DNA of 46,100 nucleotides from Microcaldota archaeon (GTDB lineage: Archaea; Micrarchaeota; Micrarchaeia; Micrarchaeales; CABMGC01), in the NCBI GenBank assembly GCA_028866835.1, contig JAGWHJ010000010.1:1-46100 (forward strand), in the 5' to 3' direction. The notes beneath the pieces are model-generated. The model was given only the letters and a program-made list of their open reading frames with translations. It searched no databases and was not told where the DNA came from. Below, piece after piece: positions 43,703 through 46,100 of the stretch. The position numbers were made by a program, and so were the translations under genes. The first letter of the stretch is position 1, and each line of letters opens with the position of its first letter.

Positions 43703-44467
43703 GTGGCTAAATCTTCAAAGAAAGAGGTTCCTGCTAAGAAGAAATCAGGCTATGGCAAGTACATAGCCCTTGCCATCCTGCTGATAATCGCCATAGCTGT
43801 CTATTATCTCTACAGCACATACGGATCCCTGCCAATGGCGATACTGAGCGCAAAGCAACTCAATGCCAGCACGCTGCGGTCCATCATGCTTGCAAAGGTT
43901 AGTTCCGCTTCGATGGTCAACATGACGTACAGCGGCTCGGTGACCGTGAACATGTCCGATCCGCAGATAGCACTTTACTACAATAAGTCTGGCGGCAGCA
44001 CCCTTGTGGACTTCCGCATAACGCAGGAGAACGGCACATTCTCAAGGGTACGCGTGACGTTCCAGAACGCCAGCCTGTCAGGCCCGGGATACGTATGTAC
44101 AAGCTCTACAGCAAATGAGAGTTTCTCATGCTCAAACAACAGCACGCCGCTTGTTCCCCTCCTGAACCTTGGCAGCCAGATCGCAAAGCTCCAGACGCTC
44201 GACCACATCTCTATGGGATCATACAGCTTGAGCAGCTTCGATGGTCAGCCGTGCTACATGGTGCAGGGCACAGCCACAGTCATGGCGAACGGCAGGCTGT
44301 TCAACACCACAGGATTCGTGCCCGCTGCTTTGAATTTCACCGGATGCCTCTCCGCGCAGTACAACCTGCCCGTGGAGATATACGGCAAGGCAACGAGGTC
44401 GAACGGGCAGACCATTCGCTTCTTCATAGAGCAGAGCAATTTCCAGTACGTGGGCAGAGTAGGATAA
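43703..44467 (+). CDS. Membrane-anchored secreted protein, unknown function
   Basis: 254 aa. A lysine-rich cytoplasmic N-terminus (MAKSSKKEVPAKKKSGYGK) precedes one membrane helix (about 21-41); the rest is outside, with many glycosylation sequons. Cysteines fall in two pairs: YVCTSS with FSCSNN, and GQPCYMV with TGCLSAQ. The second pair and its surroundings (IPV/LPVEIYG following) resemble the protein at 41784-42599. Base composition is like the rest of the genome. Starts at GTG 43703. Its stop touches the stop of the convergent PEP-synthase-like gene. Confidence 0.78.
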   Translation: MAKSSKKEVPAKKKSGYGKYIALAILLIIAIAVYYLYSTYGSLPMAILSAKQLNASTLRSIMLAKVSSASMVNMTYSGSVTVNMSDPQIALYYNKSGGSTLVDFRITQENGTFSRVRVTFQNASLSGPGYVCTSSTANESFSCSNNSTPLVPLLNLGSQIAKLQTLDHISMGSYSLSSFDGQPCYMVQGTATVMANGRLFNTTGFVPAALNFTGCLSAQYNLPVEIYGKATRSNGQTIRFFIEQSNFQYVGRVG

Positions 44468-45499
44468 TCACATCATGTGCTTCAGTATCCTTACAGTCCC
44501 TTTGTCCGCGTCCACTTCCACCATGTCGCCGTTCTTGAGCATGTGCGTCGCAAAAGAAGTGCCTATTATGCAGGGCTTCTTCAGTTCCCTTGCAAGTATC
44601 GCAGCGTGGCACGTTATGCCACCCTCATCCGTGACAAATGCGGCAGCTTTCCTCATTCCAACAACGTAATCGGGCGTCGTCATCGTGGCGACAAGCACCT
44701 CCCCTTTCCTTATGTCCTTCACCTGCGCCTTCTTCAGCACCACCCTTGCCCTGCCTACAACAATGCCTTTCATCGCGGTCTGGCCGCGAACTATGTCGCT
44801 GTGCCTGGCTTTTTCCTTCCTGACGATCAGTTTTTGCTTCTTCAGGAATTGGTCGAACTTTATTCCAGTAAAGATCCTGTCCCCGAAGTAGATGTAGTGC
44901 CTTGACCTCTCCCTAAGAACTGACATTTTAGGCGTCTTATTTGACTTCACCTCATCTATGCTTACATATCTGGCGTATTCGCCGAGTTCCGGATACAGCT
45001 TCTTCAGCGTCTTTACTATGACATGGTCTATGTCATCGAGGAAATCCGCTCCTCTTTCGCGCAGCCGCATTGCGAGTTGCTTGTCTTCCTTGCTCAGGTT
45101 GCGCATTGTAGGCACATGGTATGAGACGCTAAGGCCGCACCACGCCTTTGCTGCGATATAATAGTACCTGATAAGCTCCTCCCTGCCCCCCAATGCCTTT
45201 TTATTCTTCCATGATTTTTCCAGGATGTCCAGCAGATCCCCATACCACCTCATTGTAGTGCGGACAAAATCCTTGTTCCTGCGCATGTTTCTTGTGATGT
45301 AGCCCTTCGAGCGGGCGAATATGCCATCCCTATAGTAGACCTCGCCAACCCCTGCATTGACATCGTATATTATGTCGGTGCTCAGGTTATACCAATCGAA
45401 GACAGACTTTGGGGCGTTTGTCTCCTGCTCCGCCCATACCTGGAATGCAAGCAGGGAGTTCTCCCTGGTGTATATCTTCTTGTACCTCTTCCCAGCCAT
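44468..45499 (-). CDS. PEP-synthase-like protein: helical region plus phosphohistidine domain
   Basis: 343 aa. Residues about 1-235 are helical and unrecognised (QVWAEQETNAPKSVFDWYN, ARHYIYFGDR-like segments). Residues about 245-340 are a PEP-utilising mobile domain with the phosphorylatable His at 298 in EGGITCHAAILAREL, then KPCIIGTSF. No C-terminal PEP/pyruvate TIM barrel follows: the protein ends with the mobile domain. This order, with an ATP-grasp protein encoded just upstream, is that of rifampin phosphotransferase-like enzymes rather than true PEP synthase. ATG 45499 is 9 nt after the ATP-grasp gene, with GTGG just before it. Substrate unknown. Confidence 0.82.
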   Translation of the reverse strand: MAGKRYKKIYTRENSLLAFQVWAEQETNAPKSVFDWYNLSTDIIYDVNAGVGEVYYRDGIFARSKGYITRNMRRNKDFVRTTMRWYGDLLDILEKSWKNKKALGGREELIRYYYIAAKAWCGLSVSYHVPTMRNLSKEDKQLAMRLRERGADFLDDIDHVIVKTLKKLYPELGEYARYVSIDEVKSNKTPKMSVLRERSRHYIYFGDRIFTGIKFDQFLKKQKLIVRKEKARHSDIVRGQTAMKGIVVGRARVVLKKAQVKDIRKGEVLVATMTTPDYVVGMRKAAAFVTDEGGITCHAAILARELKKPCIIGTSFATHMLKNGDMVEVDADKGTVRILKHMM

Positions 45500-45508
45500 C
45501 TTGCCACT

Positions 45509-46100
45509 TTATTTTATCGTAGTAATTGGACGTGTCTGAAGTATATAAATCGTTTTGCCCGAGACGGCCCATTCGATGTCCTGAGGTGAACCGAAGTCGC
45601 GTTCTATCCTGCGTACGATGCCAGCAAGCGACTTTGCAATATTTTTAGGGATAGCCAATGATTCACGTTCCGATTTGGTGGCTTTCATCGTGACAACCCC
45701 ATTATTCCTGAAAAGGGACTTTATTTTCTTAGTTCCGATCTTTATCTCATTGATATCGCCGTTCTTTGCGAGCTCTATGTAGTCAGGCGTGACTGAACCG
45801 TCAACAAGCGTATTGCACAGGCCATACGTAGACTCTATGACGACCACCTCTTCATCGGTCACGGGGTGACGGCTGAAGGCGACGCCAGAATATTTCGGGT
45901 TTATCAATCTCTGGACTATTATTCCCATCCCAATCCTGCCCAATTTAATGCCCTGTTGCCTGGCATAATGCACTGCTTTCGTTGATCTCTTGCTATCTGC
46001 GACTTTTCTTATCGCTTTCAGGGCCCCTGCCTCTGAATTCAATCCAAGTATCGACGTGAACAATCCTGCAAACGCAAGATTGCTTGCGTCCTCGGCAGTC
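45509..46100 (-). CDS. PEP-synthase-type ATP-grasp domain protein (5' end outside window)
   Basis: The frame is open to the right edge; visible residues begin TAEDASNLAFAGLFTSILGL, the counterpart of the conserved SATAEDLPDASFAGQ-type motif of PEP synthase. GMGIIVQRLINPKYSGVAFSRHP is the typical GVmFT/S-type block, and DIEWAVSGKTIYILQTRPIT is the C-terminal end of the ATP-binding domain. The gene stops here instead of continuing into the linker and mobile domain, which are in the next gene. It supplies the nucleotide-binding half of a split enzyme. The TTG at 46063 is not the true start. Confidence 0.88.
   Translation of the reverse strand, partial: TAEDASNLAFAGLFTSILGLNSEAGALKAIRKVADSKRSTKAVHYARQQGIKLGRIGMGIIVQRLINPKYSGVAFSRHPVTDEEVVVIESTYGLCNTLVDGSVTPDYIELAKNGDINEIKIGTKKIKSLFRNNGVVTMKATKSERESLAIPKNIAKSLAGIVRRIERDFGSPQDIEWAVSGKTIYILQTRPITTIK

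Overview
The window reads as a compact archaeal chromosome. It has an A1Ao-type ATP synthase operon, an archaeal RNase P RNA, diphthamide synthesis (Dph6), TATA-box promoters with short or absent leaders, GGTG-type Shine-Dalgarno sites, and frequent GTG/TTG starts. Arg is mostly AGG and Ile mostly ATA. Tight packing, two inteins, very large Ser/Thr/Asn-rich surface proteins and many N-glycosylation sequons suggest a DPANN-like lineage, perhaps Micrarchaeota. That placement is inference; no 16S rRNA gene is present.

Layout. 1-4.6 kb: SUF iron-sulfur operon sufB (with the C-terminal part of an intein), sufD, sufC, sufS; sufS has no ATG/GTG/TTG at its expected start and appears to begin at ATC. 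4.6-5.5 kb, minus strand: a BofA-like small membrane protein and a HemK2/Mtq2-like methyltransferase. 5.6-5.9 kb: a compact RNase P RNA. 5.9-25.1 kb, minus strand: a surface-protein locus with a giant predicted protein of about 5,538 aa, a 581-aa protein sharing its C-terminal anchor module, and a MinD/ParA ATPase ending in a MinD-like amphipathic helix. 25.2-26.8 kb, minus strand: a four-helix membrane protein and an RlmM-like rRNA methyltransferase. 26.9-36.8 kb: the complete ATP synthase operon H-I-K-E-C-F-A-B-D, with a 528-aa homing intein in the P-loop of subunit A. 36.8-38.4 kb, minus strand: a tandem pair of unrecognised paralogues. 38.5-41.6 kb: dph6 and two tandem aminotransferases. 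41.6-43.6 kb: tRNA-Val(UAC) followed by AT-rich DNA with a secreted protein, a cold-shock protein and a RelBE-type toxin-antitoxin pair. 43.7-44.5 kb: another membrane-anchored secreted protein. 44.5-46.1 kb, minus strand: a PEP-synthase-like enzyme split into two genes, the upstream one cut by the window edge.

The most unusual object is the 16.6-kb gene. It is a long string of roughly 100-residue beta-sandwich repeats, and unrelated modules (a seven-bladed YVTN propeller, a LamG domain, a glycine-rich domain, a Cys-rich module and two copies of an SDTAGLTW module) appear to sit inside loops of individual repeats. Its DNA holds a 315-nt tandem repeat and a 603-nt higher-order repeat. The second main finding is that exon DNA flanking the subunit A intein has foreign-looking codon use, as expected from co-conversion during homing.
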